In this document: positions 1 to 12,385 of the stretch, in pieces | Layout of the letters: every line of letters starts with the position of its first letter | How positions within the stretch are numbered: position 1 is the stretch's first letter | Assembly (NCBI RefSeq): GCF_964204645.1 | Contig: NC_134029.1 | Location: 19,920,450-19,984,449 of the forward strand | Direction: 5' to 3' | DNA length: 64,000 nucleotides | DNA from: Tubulanus polymorphus | Taxonomy: Eukaryota; Nemertea; Palaeonemertea; Tubulaniformes; Tubulanidae | Translations under genes and position numbers: made by a program | Notes under the pieces: model-generated | What the model was told of the DNA's origin: nothing | The model's input: the letters and a program-made list of their open reading frames with translations, nothing else | The model's database searches: none

Positions 1-61
1 TTTTCCAAACCGACCAATCGTTATCGGTTGGATTCTTCTGAAAAGTTGACCGACGGGATCT

Positions 62-1712
62 CGTTTCTCATTTCTGGTGAGCTCACAAGTTGACCCGGCC
101 GGTGATGGCCTATCTACCCTGAACATTACTAATTCAAACCATGATCAAGTGACCCGGCAGCTATAAATGAACCGATGACATTTTATTGCAGTTGAAAAAA
201 ATGACCCAACGATTCTGAGAAACGGCCGGATCAAGTCCTAGCGTCTGCAGGCCCGACATGGATGCAAAATGCCAATTCATTTTCCATTCATGTATTTCAG
301 TAAAAAATATAAACGCATGTACATTATTTCATCTATTTGATCGTTGAAGACTTTGACTCTGCAAATGGAGTAAATTTCCATCCCCGGCAATCACATTTGT
401 AATCGACACTGGCAGAACAAAACTCGATCCGCTATAAAAAGCGTAATAAAATTACACCTCATACTAATCGGATCTTCGTTTAATCAGCCGGGAATAATGA
501 ATACGCACCATATCGGTTATTATACGCGTTGGGCTTAGATAGATTGCTATTTACGGATGTCGTAATGTATTTACAAAAAAACGTCGCTAGGTCTATGATT
601 AGCTATAGCGTACCGTAATTCCCGGCAAGGAGTTGCGCGCGTGCTCATCCAAGTTTCAGACATTTCACGTCGATTCGGTAAGTTTTGAAACAAAACAAAC
701 GCATGATTTTGCATTGTTCACATTTGTTCGAGATTACTAGGAGGGTGATTAGATCTCGTTTATGATTGGAAGGAAATCTCGGTTTCATAGGCATATATTT
801 TTGAACATAATTAAAAGCAGTGATAATCTGCGATCAACGGTTTGTATATAAATATTGCTATCGCGATTGCAATGGTCATTGCCGAGTCGATGCGACGTGG
901 ATTGTTCCAAGTAAGGTGAGTTCCTTTCTTTCGTATATTCAGAACACAGTATATTCATCGGAAAACCTCATTGATGAATAGTAGCTATCGGCCTTGTTAT
1001 ATATTTCAATAAACATCGATTTCGCTGGGATAGTTAAAAAAGACGATATGTATTAAGCATAAAATAGATTAAGCAATTTGTTAGAATCTGGCAATCAATT
1101 ATCTATTACAGTTTGAACATGGATTGCATTTTGGTTTTTTCTTGCTTGTGGAAAAATCTGATAGGGTATGCTCTCAATCAAAACCATATGCTAAGCATAT
1201 AGAAAATATGGTCACTTAAAACGGCACCGCACCGTGAACTATTTTTAAGCGTGTCAAAGATGAATTGCCATCTGGAAGAAACTTACACTTACTAGATTGA
1301 CGTTCATAAATTGGTGATAATTATATTGTCTTGTAAGCCGCATTTATTTTGATAGATTCGCTAGGCGAGGTTTCCGGAACGGTATCATCATCAATGCTAA
1401 ACGCCTATATTTAGATGAACAAAATCAACACTACTTATTATTTAAATGTGTATATATATATATATGCTCTCGTCCCAATATCTATGGACGTTCGTGAGAG
1501 CAATTAAAAACGAATTAGGGTAAAAAATACCTTTTTTTCTCTTAATCGGCCATTTTGTCATTTTGTAATTCGCAATAAAATGTAATCGCGGTTCATCTTT
1601 CTGCCGGGTCGATGATAACTGTTAGCTGGATCGTGATTTTTAAAAAGCAACGTACACCGCAGAGTGCGGCCGGCCGGGTCAACTTTTAAGCTTAGCAGAA
1701 ATGAGAAACAAA
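62..1712. mobile_element. Putative nonautonomous element with long inverted ends
   Basis: About 170 bp near the left end reappears, inverted and diverged, at about 1540-1712. Shared landmarks are CTCATTTCTG, then TTGACCCGGCCGG, then GACCCGGCAG, then ACATTTTATTGC, in the same order going inward from each end. The interior has no credible coding region. The arrangement fits a foldback or MITE-like DNA transposon of about 1.65 kb. No clear target-site duplication was found, so the outer limits are approximate. Confidence 0.5.
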
Positions 1713-3360
1713 TAAATTTTCTTAAGCCTGATAGACTAAACGCTAAGAACGTATAGTACGTACGCTGTATTTCCGTCGAGATTTGTTCAATTTCAATTTA
1801 TTTCACAGAAAAGCGTTATTACAAGCTAAACAATAAGAAAAAATCGAGAGAAAAAATATTCGACAATGGCTGTACTTTCTATTAAGCAACTCCTTTTTTG
1901 AACATCAAATTCGTGTCGGTTATGATATGAGTCGCAGAAATATATAGGGTCGTCTGTAAACGTGGTCGCTTGTGGTTTCCTATAGCTCTGTGTGAGGGAA
2001 AGGCATATGATCTTCCTGACCATAGCTATAGGAATAGCCATAGCTTTCCAAGACCAACATAACGTTTAAAAAATAGATAACAAATGCGGACAAGGGTGTA
2101 TATCATTCCTACATATAATTTGCTATAACGAGCGTCATCGTACACGTGTGAGAGTATGATACTTTATCAAAGGCCCAATTCCACTTAATGCCGGTAAAGA
2201 GTTGAGTATAGACAGTCTTCTAGTTAACATCAACCCACGACATTTGTCTTTTTTTGCTATTGGATCCGACTGTGGCCCGAGCATGGTTTAACCAGGATTC
2301 TAAACCGCACCCTCCGGGTTGGGATCCCAACACCTTATCCACGAAGCCACGGGGACAAGACAAGCGTCGTACTGTGTAAATACAAATTGAAATTTCAACT
2401 TTCTATCATAAAGCAGGGATTGTCCCTATTATTTGATTGGTAGATTGAGTCCGATTTGTAATGATTTGGTGTCCCTTAAAACTCACCACACCAGCCGGGA
2501 ACGAAACAGGGAGTTTGATTTTGAAATCGATGTACAGATGGGGACTATGATCAGCGGTCAAATTTACTGAATCTCTATTCAAATCGATGCAGACTATAAG
2601 AAATTGTAACTTTTTATGCAAATCTTCCATACGACTGGACCAGGTGTCGTCGACAATGCACCACACAGAACTACGATCTTCTGCGATATTTGGGAGTTTT
2701 TCGTGTCCAGATATATATTTGAGCGTTTTTCGTGTCCAGATATTCCCAGAGAATCCATCTACATTAGACTGCTTGCTTTTTGGATTAAAAAAAAAACGCG
2801 TCAGGTCATGAAAAATCACGAACTACGCGTATCCTATAGCATTGTGTAAGGGTGTAAGATAACAGATTCGCCCTTCCATTGATATAGGATCACGAATAGT
2901 TCCGATAATCACCTTCAGAAGAGACTGAATTAGCCAAAGAAACGTGAACGCAAAAACAAACTCATTCACTTGTCAACTTTATTCATTAACGAACCAAAAC
3001 ATTTTCCAGTTTGTATTAAAATAGAAATGTATTAATACATTAAATGTAACAATACAACATCAAATGCCAAGATTGTTTGCACTAGTAAATGCAAAACCGA
3101 TTCAGTTAACCTCGCCTTAAAAAACAAAACAACCGAAAAAAAAACCAAATCATTTTTGTAATTTCCGTTCTAATTTTTCTAATCTTTAAACTTCGACTTT
3201 GCCTACCTCGGACAAACTTTTGAATATGATTGAATATGAGAGATGAAAACAATATACGATCAACCCCCGATATACCGCCAGGTTTTCTCGATGTACATAT
3301 CTATACAAATACATAGTAAAACACCTGCGATATACCGAGTGTTCGAACAGTAAGTACTTA
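1713..3360. other. Intergenic stretch, no gene seen
   Basis: Apart from a tRNA-like SINE fragment near 2270-2365, I see only AT-rich unique-looking sequence here. Small open frames on both strands lack splice context, family resemblance or coding-type base composition. Confidence 0.5.
2270..2365 (-). repeat. tRNA-derived SINE head (degenerate)
   Basis: Read on the minus strand this has an A-box-like TGGCTTCGTGGATAAGG followed by a B-box-like GGTTTAGAATCC, the internal RNA polymerase III promoter layout of a tRNA or tRNA-derived SINE. The full cloverleaf is not intact, so it is probably a SINE relic rather than a tRNA gene. Confidence 0.4.
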
Positions 3361-3362
3361 AT

Positions 3363-3393
<31 letters not shown>
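3363..3393 (+). repeat. Poly(T) tract
   Basis: About 31 uninterrupted T residues. It may be the poly(A) tail of a minus-strand retroposed copy, but nothing recognisable adjoins it. Confidence 0.8.
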
Positions 3394-3396
<3 letters not shown>

Positions 3397-3854
3397 TCTT
3401 ACTTTATTATCTAATGGAAAGCTCCATTACATCTACATCGCACCCACTGGAGTCATGTGGGGGACTGAATAATTGTTACATGATTGTAGCGAGAATATGC
3501 AGTTTAAAAAGAAAAAAAAAAATCACCTCTAGCTCCGTGTATTAGGTGTAAAAACACCTTACGACCTTACGAGGGAAAGTTCTTAAATAACTGTTTTCTC
3601 TTTTCATTTTAGGTTGTTCTACTCTTACCAAATAGGATATAAAAATTTTTGTTCTTTTTTAACATTTTTTATTCCTTTTTTTCAGTACTTTTTATCTTTT
3701 TTTTCTTATATTGCTTTTGTTTTTGTTTTTTTTTCTTCAAATTTTGAAAAATTATATACAGTTATCGGTACAGAATCCTATTTACATACTAGACATCGTT
3801 ATCAAATAGTCTATCATTCTTCAATATGTACACATTTACAGAATTAACAAGTCT

Positions 3855-4096
<242 letters not shown>

Positions 4097-4244
4097 ATAA
4101 TACATTATTCATGTCGGAAAATAAACAAACATACTATTTAATAATATACGTAGTACATAGTATACAAAGCTTACAGTATATCATAAATTGTATCGAGTAG
4201 TATTTCATTTATTACCAATTCCATTTCAGTTATTTTTAAAGAAC

Positions 4245-4316
4245 TTCCCGCACCGGGAATCGAACCCGGGCCTCCTGGGTGAGAGCCAGGTATCCTAACC
4301 ACTAGACCATGCGGGA
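4245..4316 (-). tRNA. tRNA-Glu (anticodon CUC)
   Basis: Delivers glutamate for GAG codons. On the minus strand the 7-bp acceptor stem pairs TCCCGCA with TGCGGGA. The D arm reads GGTCTAGTGGTTAGGAT, the anticodon stem CCTGG/CCAGG encloses loop CTCTCAC (anticodon CTC), and the T arm CCCGGGTTCGATTCCCGG is perfect. The discriminator base is A, and CCA is not encoded, as expected for a eukaryote. A- and B-boxes are intact. No T-run of four or more follows directly; the first lies roughly 125 bp downstream, which is unusual for a polymerase III gene. Confidence 0.95.
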
Positions 4317-4730
4317 GTACTTAATGTTGAATCTCGATTTAAAAACAAATCTTTAACGAAGAAGTGGCAGGTAATGACTCACCGGTGGATGATGACAACC
4401 GATTATTTATACTTCATCCTATCTACTTCCAATTTTTATAACATATCCATAATAATCTCAATTACAATAAAATAAATTAACAAGCCTATATAAAATTAAT
4501 TCTAATATCAAGGCAGTTTACGATGGAAGATACTACCAAAATACTTTACATAAATTATATATTACTGTACTGAACTCCTCTTGTAGAGTGAGACTCTGGA
4601 ATTTCTTGGACTTTTTTTGGAATGAATGACGTAACAATATCAGTAAAGATAAGGTTTTTTGAGTTTTATCATCAAAAATATGTCGTCTATCAAAAAGTTT
4701 TTACGTGTCTCCACAAAAAAAAATTCTCGA

Positions 4731-4855
4731 GGGGCCAGTTTGCTCAAGTTTATTTAGAGTTAACTATTGGATAGTTGTCGTTACAATTACAAGTTCACTG
4801 TTACTATGGTATTTATCCACCAGTAATCTTTAACCAACTTATGAGCAACTGGCCC
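4731..4855. mobile_element. Foldback MITE with GGGCCAGTT ends
   Basis: Starts GGGGCCAGTTTGCTCAA and ends with the inverse, GAGCAACTGGCCC. The interior carries short TTAACT-type inverted motifs. A second copy of the same family lies at 23497-23615, and elements with related ends occur at 24548, 31281 and 55831. Confidence 0.65.
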
Positions 4856-5610
4856 GTGAACAATATTCAGTAAAAGACACTTATTTTTTCCCATGTTTAC
4901 AATACCACGGTTCTTTGAGAATTGTCAGAATCGGCTAGGCCGCAATTGCAATAAATCCCCAATTGTCACTGTCACAACTGGACTCATGACACCATTTTCA
5001 GCTATTTCCGGTGCGCAACTACACGGTCATAGCCAACTATTCAGCCCATAACAAAGATGAACCACTGGAAAAATACTCCAGCAAACTTGACATTAAATTC
5101 TATGGACTGAAAACTTCAGAATGATATGACCAATTCCTGGTCCCATTAATTAAGCACTTTGAACATGGACTCTTAAAACAAATGCTTTGGAGTCCATGTT
5201 ATAAAGCTGAACTTTATTGCATATTGACTAACATTTTTGACTTTCTTATTCAAAATGTGTACGTGTCCCTCTCCACGCAGAACTATAATTTCATAGAAAT
5301 ATATAATTCACATCTAGGTAAATACGCATCCGACAGAACACATGAGCTTAATCAGTAAAAAAAAAAACCCACTATTTAAACGCAAACGGTATTTTGAATA
5401 AATCCTAAAATTTCAATCTGAATTAAAGGAGGACATTTTACAAATAAAAATACATTTTGGTGGGTTCTTTTATATTATTACAGTGTTTCTGATAATACCA
5501 TGGTTCTTCGGAGACTTATCGAAATCGGCTAGGCCGCAATATCAATAAATCTGTCATGTTGTCATTTTTACAACTGGTGGACTCATTACACCAATTTCAG
5601 CCATTTCCAG

Positions 5611-5819
5611 TTTAAAATATATATTTTTTTTAACACCCTAAGCGCCACGTAGGGCATTATAAGCGGGTTCGATGTTTCTTTTTCCCGATGGGGGAGAGAC
5701 CAGAGAAGAACCTTCGACCAAGAAACTCTGTCGCCACCAGGGTTCAAACCAATAAACCTGGATTGACGAGACCAGTGACCAGTGCCTTAAAACACTCGGC
5801 CACTGTGCCTCTCAGCTCT
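5611..5819 (-). mobile_element. tRNA-derived SINE with target-site duplication
   Basis: Minus-strand tRNA-Ser/Leu-like head with A-box GTGGCCGAGTGTTTTAAGG and B-box GGTTTGAACCC. The 3' end is AT-rich. It interrupts a repeat whose uninterrupted relative lies near 4893-5100. The flanks CAGCCATTTCCAG (5598-5610) and CAGCTATTTCTAG (5820-5832) are a 13-bp target-site duplication with two differences. A truncated relative is at about 33010-33115. Confidence 0.7.
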
Positions 5820-7179
5820 CAGCTATTTCTAGTGCGTAACCATGTGGTCATAGCCAACGTTTACTGGTCTTAACACAAAGTGCAATAAGACCACTTACGT
5901 AAACCTTACGTAAAGACTTATCCTATGGACTCCATAGAACTAGGTTCACTGTTATACAAACAATTTTCAGTTTCATTAATTATATACACTTCGAACTTGC
6001 ACTGCTTCGAAGCTAATAATGTATGAAACATTACTACATAAAAGAAGTTTAGTTCAGTATTAGTAGTAACAGTTCTTAGTTTTCTTTTCTTCTTTTGTCC
6101 AACCGCATCCGTCGAATATTTATCAACAATAATGCTTAATAATGATATGGTTAAGTTATTTACAGCAGATGAGCCTCGCGGATAATAATAAGCGTATTAA
6201 TTTCATATACAAGGCAACATAAGTTTCCTAGATTTGAAGCATTTTGCACGGATTATGAGCGCTTTTTCCGCATACTTCAGTGCATGAATCTTTGTTTTTC
6301 ACACCCCCAATTCAAACACTATATTACATCATTCATTCATGTAAATCCCAGCTTCTAAGAAATTCATCACATTTCAGAGTACCACTGACCTCTATATCAC
6401 AATTCAAAGACTTTCATTATCACAATTCAAAAAGACGAGAGAAATTTATCATTTTCTGCTTCACGGATTCAATATTGGCTTGAACCAATATTTTTCTACT
6501 TGTAGAAGAATACACTCTGAAAAATCAGCAGTAAAATAGTAGTTAAAATCAGCTAAAGCAATCGAGCAATAAAATGGAAAAGAAGAGTCTATTGATCGTA
6601 CATTTAACATAATCGCTGTAACAAAAACCAGCTTTAAATGAGTACATACAAATCTTATTCAAAACACTGATCCCCGTAACTAAGAACGCATTCAAATAAA
6701 ATGAAAATATACAGTGGAAAATCATAATAAAAGACTTTTTGGGGCCAGTTAAACAATCTTGACTTTAAAAAGTTCATTATGAAATCGATTAACATGTTTG
6801 CGATATTGAAATTCCTGATTCACATATTCAATATACATGTACATTCCAGTCACCAAATGAAGTTGCTTTATCACATTACTCTCAGATCAGCAATGATGGT
6901 AAAACTGCGTATCGTGTGGAGAAACAGTCTCGGAAGTGGAGAATTAATGTCGAGAAATATTGAAAGAATTGAACACAAGATGACTTCAAATAACACATAC
7001 TTGCACTTGCATGATCATTAAGACCACATGTACCCGGTAACTGAATGAAATGGTATTGCGAGGTCTTTTATACAGAATATAGAAATATACATAGATTAGA
7101 TAACAACTAGCTAAACAAAAGACCAATTGCATAAAAAGCAATGATATACTATTAAAATAATCTACACAAAAGTTTGTCA

Positions 7180-10100
7180 TCAATTGTTGGTTACTGTACA
7201 GTTGGAATTGATTTGAAGATTTTCACATCGCTCATTAATGTTGATGATGAGCGGTTGGTTCATTCCATCCGAGTGACCTAAAAAATTTTCAAAAAGCACC
7301 AATAAATTGTTATATTGCATATAAGAGACGCTACGTCATAATATCATATATGTACTAATATGTCAAATATACGTGGATGATTTTATTGTGTTATGCGTGG
7401 TATTCAAATATTTTGAAATATATTTACCGGTACCCGCTTCTGCCCCTGCTCTGCCTGCGTCTGACCCTACGGGTGCTTCCTCCATGTCAATCGCTTCATT
7501 AGAAGAGCCAAAGGCACGAGCTGAAATGATGGATTTAAATTCAAAGTCGTAATTATGTAGAATTGAATAGATGATTCAGCTGCTTTATATAGAGTATGGC
7601 ATTCAGAAATTTTGTTGAAATATATTTACCATCTCCCACGAAAGCAGCTTCCCCAGTGTTGACAGCTTCATTGGAAGAGTAGAAGTTGCCAGGAACTGAA
7701 ATGATGCAAAGTGATACTGTTAACGTTATAAATCTAATATATCAGCTAGATCTAAGAGGATTTTCAAGAATCACAATTTATCTAAATACATGTAGTGTGA
7801 AATATTGAAACTAGGCATTCAGCGGAACACTTTGTGTTTCGTGAGGCAGTGATGAAACACGTGGCCAAGATCTCTGCACGTGACAGGCTTTTTTGTCAAC
7901 ACATGTTACTGACATTTAGTGAAATTCACGGGCTATAAACGATTTGTAAAGCCGGATTAATAATCAATACCTAACGGTGAGGAGTTGCCATTTCGTCCCG
8001 ATTCTTGTGTCTGTCCAGGTTGATATGTACCGGTAGATGCACCAGCACCAGCACCAGCACCAGCACCAGCACCAGCACCAGCACCAGCACCAGCACCAGC
8101 ACCAGCACCAGCACCAGCACCAGCACCAGAAGCATTATCACGATCAATTACAAACACCACACTTGAAACAGCCTGCCTCGTCGATGCGACTTCATTGCTG
8201 TCTCCACTAGTGGATGGAATTGTCATGCTTCTGGACGGAGCAGTGTTAATCGTAACGTCGCTGGAAATGTAACTTTCGTCGATAGGATGGAACGTTTCTG
8301 ATGATACTGACCGATCTAAAAAAAAGTGCCGTTTCTCGATGAAAAAGCTGAAAAAAATTTGCACTGCGACGGGGCCAGATCTTACTTCTGCTTTGAATGA
8401 ATATAACGTAATGATATTGATTTACCGGTGTAAGTCTCCGTGAAACTGGTCTCTTCAACACCAGCACCAGCTCCACCAGCAGCAGCATTATCACACTCAC
8501 TTACAGACACCTCACTCGAGACAGCCTGCCTCATTCCGGCTAGACTAGTGGATGGAATTGTCATGTTTCTGGATGGAGCAGTGTTAATCGCAATATCGCT
8601 GGAAATGTAACTTTCGTTGATAACATCAAACCTTTCTGATACTGTCTGATCTGAAAAAAGTGTAGATTCTCAATGAAATAATTGAAAAAAATTCGCTAAA
8701 AATGAGATAAAATTTGAATAGGCGGATTTCTATCTATAACTACATGAATAGCAGAAAACATATACTTACTATGATGGAGATTCTGTTCACCATGTTCGTC
8801 GTCTAAAAACAAAAACATATAGACCCGTGTACAACTATTCATACTCGAGCCCATAATTAACATCTGAAAAACCACCAGCAATAAAATTTACACATCAGCC
8901 CACACAAAATAATTATTCATTTTTATCAGACTGATTTGCCTTAAGTAAAAGTTCTGTCTTTCAGGTGTCCGAAAAAGATTTCCGACAGATGATTGCGCAC
9001 ATTCCTAGCATCAATAAAATCAATTCTGGGTAACAGATCATGTAATCTATGATAGCCTCATGAGAAATAAGCCAATGATTTTGTTCCAGCTATCAGTAAA
9101 AGTTTGCATGTCATATAACCTTCATTTACCTTCTCTGATGGCAGTGGTGCCTGTTGTTCTCTCCTCACAAATGTTCTCGTCATGGCCTCGAACATCTAAA
9201 ACAATAGATACATCGATATCATAATCTAATTTGAACCAATCCACGAGGACCGGCGATTATTTTTGATGTAGTAGGTGACAATTCAAAAGTAAAAACAAGT
9301 AGGTATTTTCAGATTTCAATAGTTTGAAGATTTGAGTTTCAAGTTCGGCCTTCATCTTGTAAGGATTTGATTACCGGTACCAGTAAAATGAGCCCACTGC
9401 ACTGTACTGAATAGACTCTAACATGGACATAAACCTGAAGCGAATAGCCATGGTCTTTGCTTAAGTATTTAGATATTCTGAAGTATAAGACAAACCTGTA
9501 GATAGAGATGCCTGCGACTTGTTCATGTTGGCTGATTTATCAATTTCCGAATGATTTGGATCAGGTGGGGGGCAGTCTTGTAAAAGCTTATCTTGTTCTC
9601 CAGCACAGTCCACACGTACGTATTGGGCAGAATTTTTAACGGAAGCAGCCGGATTTTCTACACCTCCTCCTCCTGAAATGGTTTAATCGAATTATCAAAT
9701 TAAGCATCCGCTAATTTCGGTCATTCTAAAATCACAGATTGCTGTATCGATTATGATTGTACATGTATCTTGTTTTGAACGTGGAAAATCCATGAAGCAG
9801 ATTTTCATAGTTTGATGGATCTTGCAGATCAGGGAATCCAAAATTCAGTTTTGATGTCATTATGATTTTCCCTGACCTTGATAGCCAAAAAAATAAAGTT
9901 TTTTGATTAAATTATAAGATATCTTCAGCGGGGGCCGTTTCTTTTCGAGAGGTTCCTTGAGCTACTCGTCATCAGCAAGAACAGCAAAACACCAAAAATT
10001 CCAATTCTACACTTCTCCCATCCTCCCCTGGCAGGGGTTCGAATGTGTTGGTATCGAGACTCGCCACAGTAAGAAACCCTGCCACGCTAGACCAAGTGCG

Positions 10101-12385
10101 CAGCTTAGATGATGTCATTATCAGCCAATCGGATATCCCATTTTATTTTAGCTCAGGTTTTCCCATTTAAAATTCTTCAGTGAAATTTGGCTCAGCGATT
10201 ACACAACGAGTGATCTGATTGGTGGCGCGATAGCGATGCCATCTGGTTCCTGCCATGGAGGATGCACTTCTGATTTTCAAGAAAACAGTCAGTTTTCTCC
10301 CAGATTTGCCTGGCAGGTTAAAATCAATCTGGAATTTCCGGATCAACCTTACCTGAAAGAACTCTGTTTAAGGAAAAATTGAAAGACTAACCTGTCCGAT
10401 TTCGTTTCTTCACACAAAATATCACTGGGCTGACCGCGAACACGCATACAAATATCACTAGGCTGACCGCGACCACCCAATCAATCCCCACCAAAGGGAT
10501 CTCTAAAATGAGATGTTTCAAATACGCCTCTACCAGAATGAAAAGAATCAACAAAATGAGTATGTGCAGATTTTAGAGACTAAAATTCGAATTTCATTCA
10601 CAAAATGAAATGTTTTCGAAAATAAGTAATATATGATCGTGAACTCACCCTTAGAATTATGCCGATTCGAAGACTTGTTCGTCGGAACTGGCCGATATTC
10701 GGTCATTTTCGTCACCGGTTCAGCAGACGACGTTGTGTCTGGACGAGACGATGGTTTTCGTTCACACTCTCTATTTCTTTTTGCAGTACCTTCTAGACTG
10801 ATGACCTCGAAATCTTCGCAAGCTCGCCAAGGGATGCAGCGATAGCCGCGTCGCTTATAAGTGCCAGACTTGCAAGCTACGCACTTGGCATCACACGTGC
10901 CCTAAAATGCCACGAATAACACAGGTGAATAATCATCTACTACCGGTAGCTGATTTATTGAATATAAGCGGATTTTATGTACAGAATTATCAAAAAGCGT
11001 TTGTCAAAATAAGTCATTCGATTAGGCGTTTGAATGTTATCGGTATTATCCATCCCCCTAGGCCAGCAGGGATTCGAACCTGCATCATCGAGACTCGCCA
11101 CGGTATGAAACCCTCCCGCACTAGCCCGAGTGCGCAGCCTAGAGGCAGTCACTAATAACCCAATCAGATATCCCGTTTCATTTCAGTTTTTTTCCGTTCA
11201 TAGTTTATCTGTGAGATTTGCCTCAGATACAATGGTCAATCTGATTGGTGCCGCCAACAATTCGTGCAGCAGCGCAGCAAACCTTGTGGCAGAGTTTCAT
11301 GCCACGGATGAGTCAAGCGATGCAGGGCCGGGCAGGATAGGTATTATCAAATTTTTAATGTTGTTGCTTTTGACTTGAACAAAATTACCACTACAATTAC
11401 CACAATTGTTTTAAAACAATAGAAAATTAGTATATTCTTTTTGGGAAGATGCCTAGAAATGAATTTTCACCAACGACAACCTCTCGAAAAAATAAACGCC
11501 ATTGACACAACAACAGAAATCATTGACAAAAATTTTCACCAATCGGCAGGCGCACAAAAAGGTAAACGACAACAGAAAATGTTAACAGTAACTCACATCA
11601 AATTTTTCTTCACCTGCTGGACAATCTGGGCAGTCCTCACAGACTGAATTTCTGCAGAATGAATAAGGAGCAATATCCAGACATGTGTCGTTGCTCGAAC
11701 ACGGCTTTCCGCGTGCGTCAGTAGGCCAATCGATACAATGTGTACCTGAAAAGACAAAATTATTTTAGTACAAGCATTATGACCAATGACATTTTTATAG
11801 CATAAGCTTAAGAATTCAGCGAAATGCGCTCATACTGAAGGGGAAATGTTAATTAAATCTCTTCAAACGCCTTTAAACGTGTACGGATAAGGGATAAAAA
11901 CAGTTGAAACATGTGATCATAAGCTGATGTAAATCAGTAATTACATATAGCCAAATAATAAGGCAGAATCTATGGATTACCAATCAAACCCTACCATGCA
12001 AAAATACTATCAATGCAGTTAACTATGTTTATAAGCGAATAACCTCAATTGCGTTGAACTTCTAGGAAGTTCATAGATCAGTCATAAATCTGACGCAATA
12101 CATTTCTAAAAAATACATTTAGAGCACAATCAAAAGGAGTTGACGACATTCAGGATTGTCTAGTGGGGAAAACCAATGTTTATTTATTACATGAATTCGC
12201 GAACGCAGAACACACAGATTGGACTAAAATGACAATTCTCTTTTTCGAGCATGCCACAAATTCTTATTTCAAGCACTGGTTACTGTGGGATTCGAATTAG
12301 AGAAAAAATGTTTAAAAAAATATTTACCCAATGGTCCTATGCTTAAAAACGAAACAGCCGCTAAAACAGCCTTGATCGAATTCAT
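7180..12385 (-). CDS. TNF-receptor-superfamily-like membrane protein, 557 aa, 12 exons
   Basis: Minus-strand exons in order: 12328-12385, 11597-11745, 10649-10901, 10392-10502, 9496-9672, 9130-9195, 8770-8802, 8426-8650, 7971-8315, 7630-7695, 7428-7520, 7180-7277. All introns are GT-AG and the frame runs unbroken to TGA. Residues 1-20 are a signal peptide (MNSIKAVLAAVSFLSIGPLG). Residues 21-125 are cysteine-rich; the C-x2-C-x2-C-x2-G-x-Y start and GTAKRNREC end (about 72-119) match a TNFR cysteine-rich domain. A Ser/Thr/Pro stalk follows, then one membrane span (about 160-184) with a KKRNR stop-transfer signal. The 370-residue tail is acidic and low in complexity, holds two exon-pair duplications and a Gly-Ala run (from about 420), and shows no death domain that I recognise. 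A 3' splice site just before the ATG suggests an upstream noncoding exon. Presumably it is a cell-surface receptor for a TNF-type ligand; ligand and signalling partners cannot be read from sequence. Confidence 0.85.
8036..8130 (-). repeat. GGTGCT hexanucleotide repeat coding for (Gly-Ala)n
   Basis: About 15-16 near-perfect tandem hexamers (CACCAG on the plus strand) inside exon 9 of the receptor gene, in frame, giving a Gly-Ala dipeptide run. The paralogous exon 8 has only a short Gly/Ala stretch at the matching position, so the array expanded after the exons duplicated. Confidence 0.95.
10020..10180 (-). repeat. tRNA-derived SINE (receptor intron 4)
   Basis: Minus-strand A-box-like TTGGTCTAGCGTGGCAGGG and B-box-like CATTCGAACCCCTGCC, followed on the plus strand by a tail shared with the copy at 11046-11250 (CAATC.GATATCCC, then CAGTGAAATTTGGCTCAG). 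Confidence 0.6.
11046..11250 (-). repeat. tRNA-derived SINE (receptor intron 2)
   Basis: Same family as 10020-10180. The B-box GGTTCGAATCCCTGC is intact on the minus strand, and the tail containing CCAATCAGATATCCCG is shared with the other copy. Confidence 0.65.

Larger units (their letters stand above)
4317..7179. other. Intergenic region rich in repeats
   Basis: Holds a small foldback element (4731-4855), two diverged copies of one repeat (about 4893-5100 and 5484-5900) and a SINE inserted in the second copy. The rest, including about 5900-7179, is AT-rich with no convincing exon. The 3' end and 3' UTR of the minus-strand receptor gene probably lie within 6500-7179, but I cannot place a polyadenylation site. 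Confidence 0.5.

Noticed and set aside
2406-2819. Minus-strand frame of 137 codons
   Set aside because: AT-rich codon use unlike the CpG-rich real exons, no recognisable domain, and it overlaps a short direct repeat (TTTTTCGTGTCCAGATAT twice).
7957-8130. CACCAG repeats as a possible CRISPR or minisatellite outside genes
   Set aside because: The repeat is in frame within a spliced coding exon, and there are no spacers.
11046-11120. Possible additional tRNA gene because of an intact B-box
   Set aside because: No cloverleaf with paired acceptor ends can be drawn, and the sequence recurs as a dispersed SINE family.
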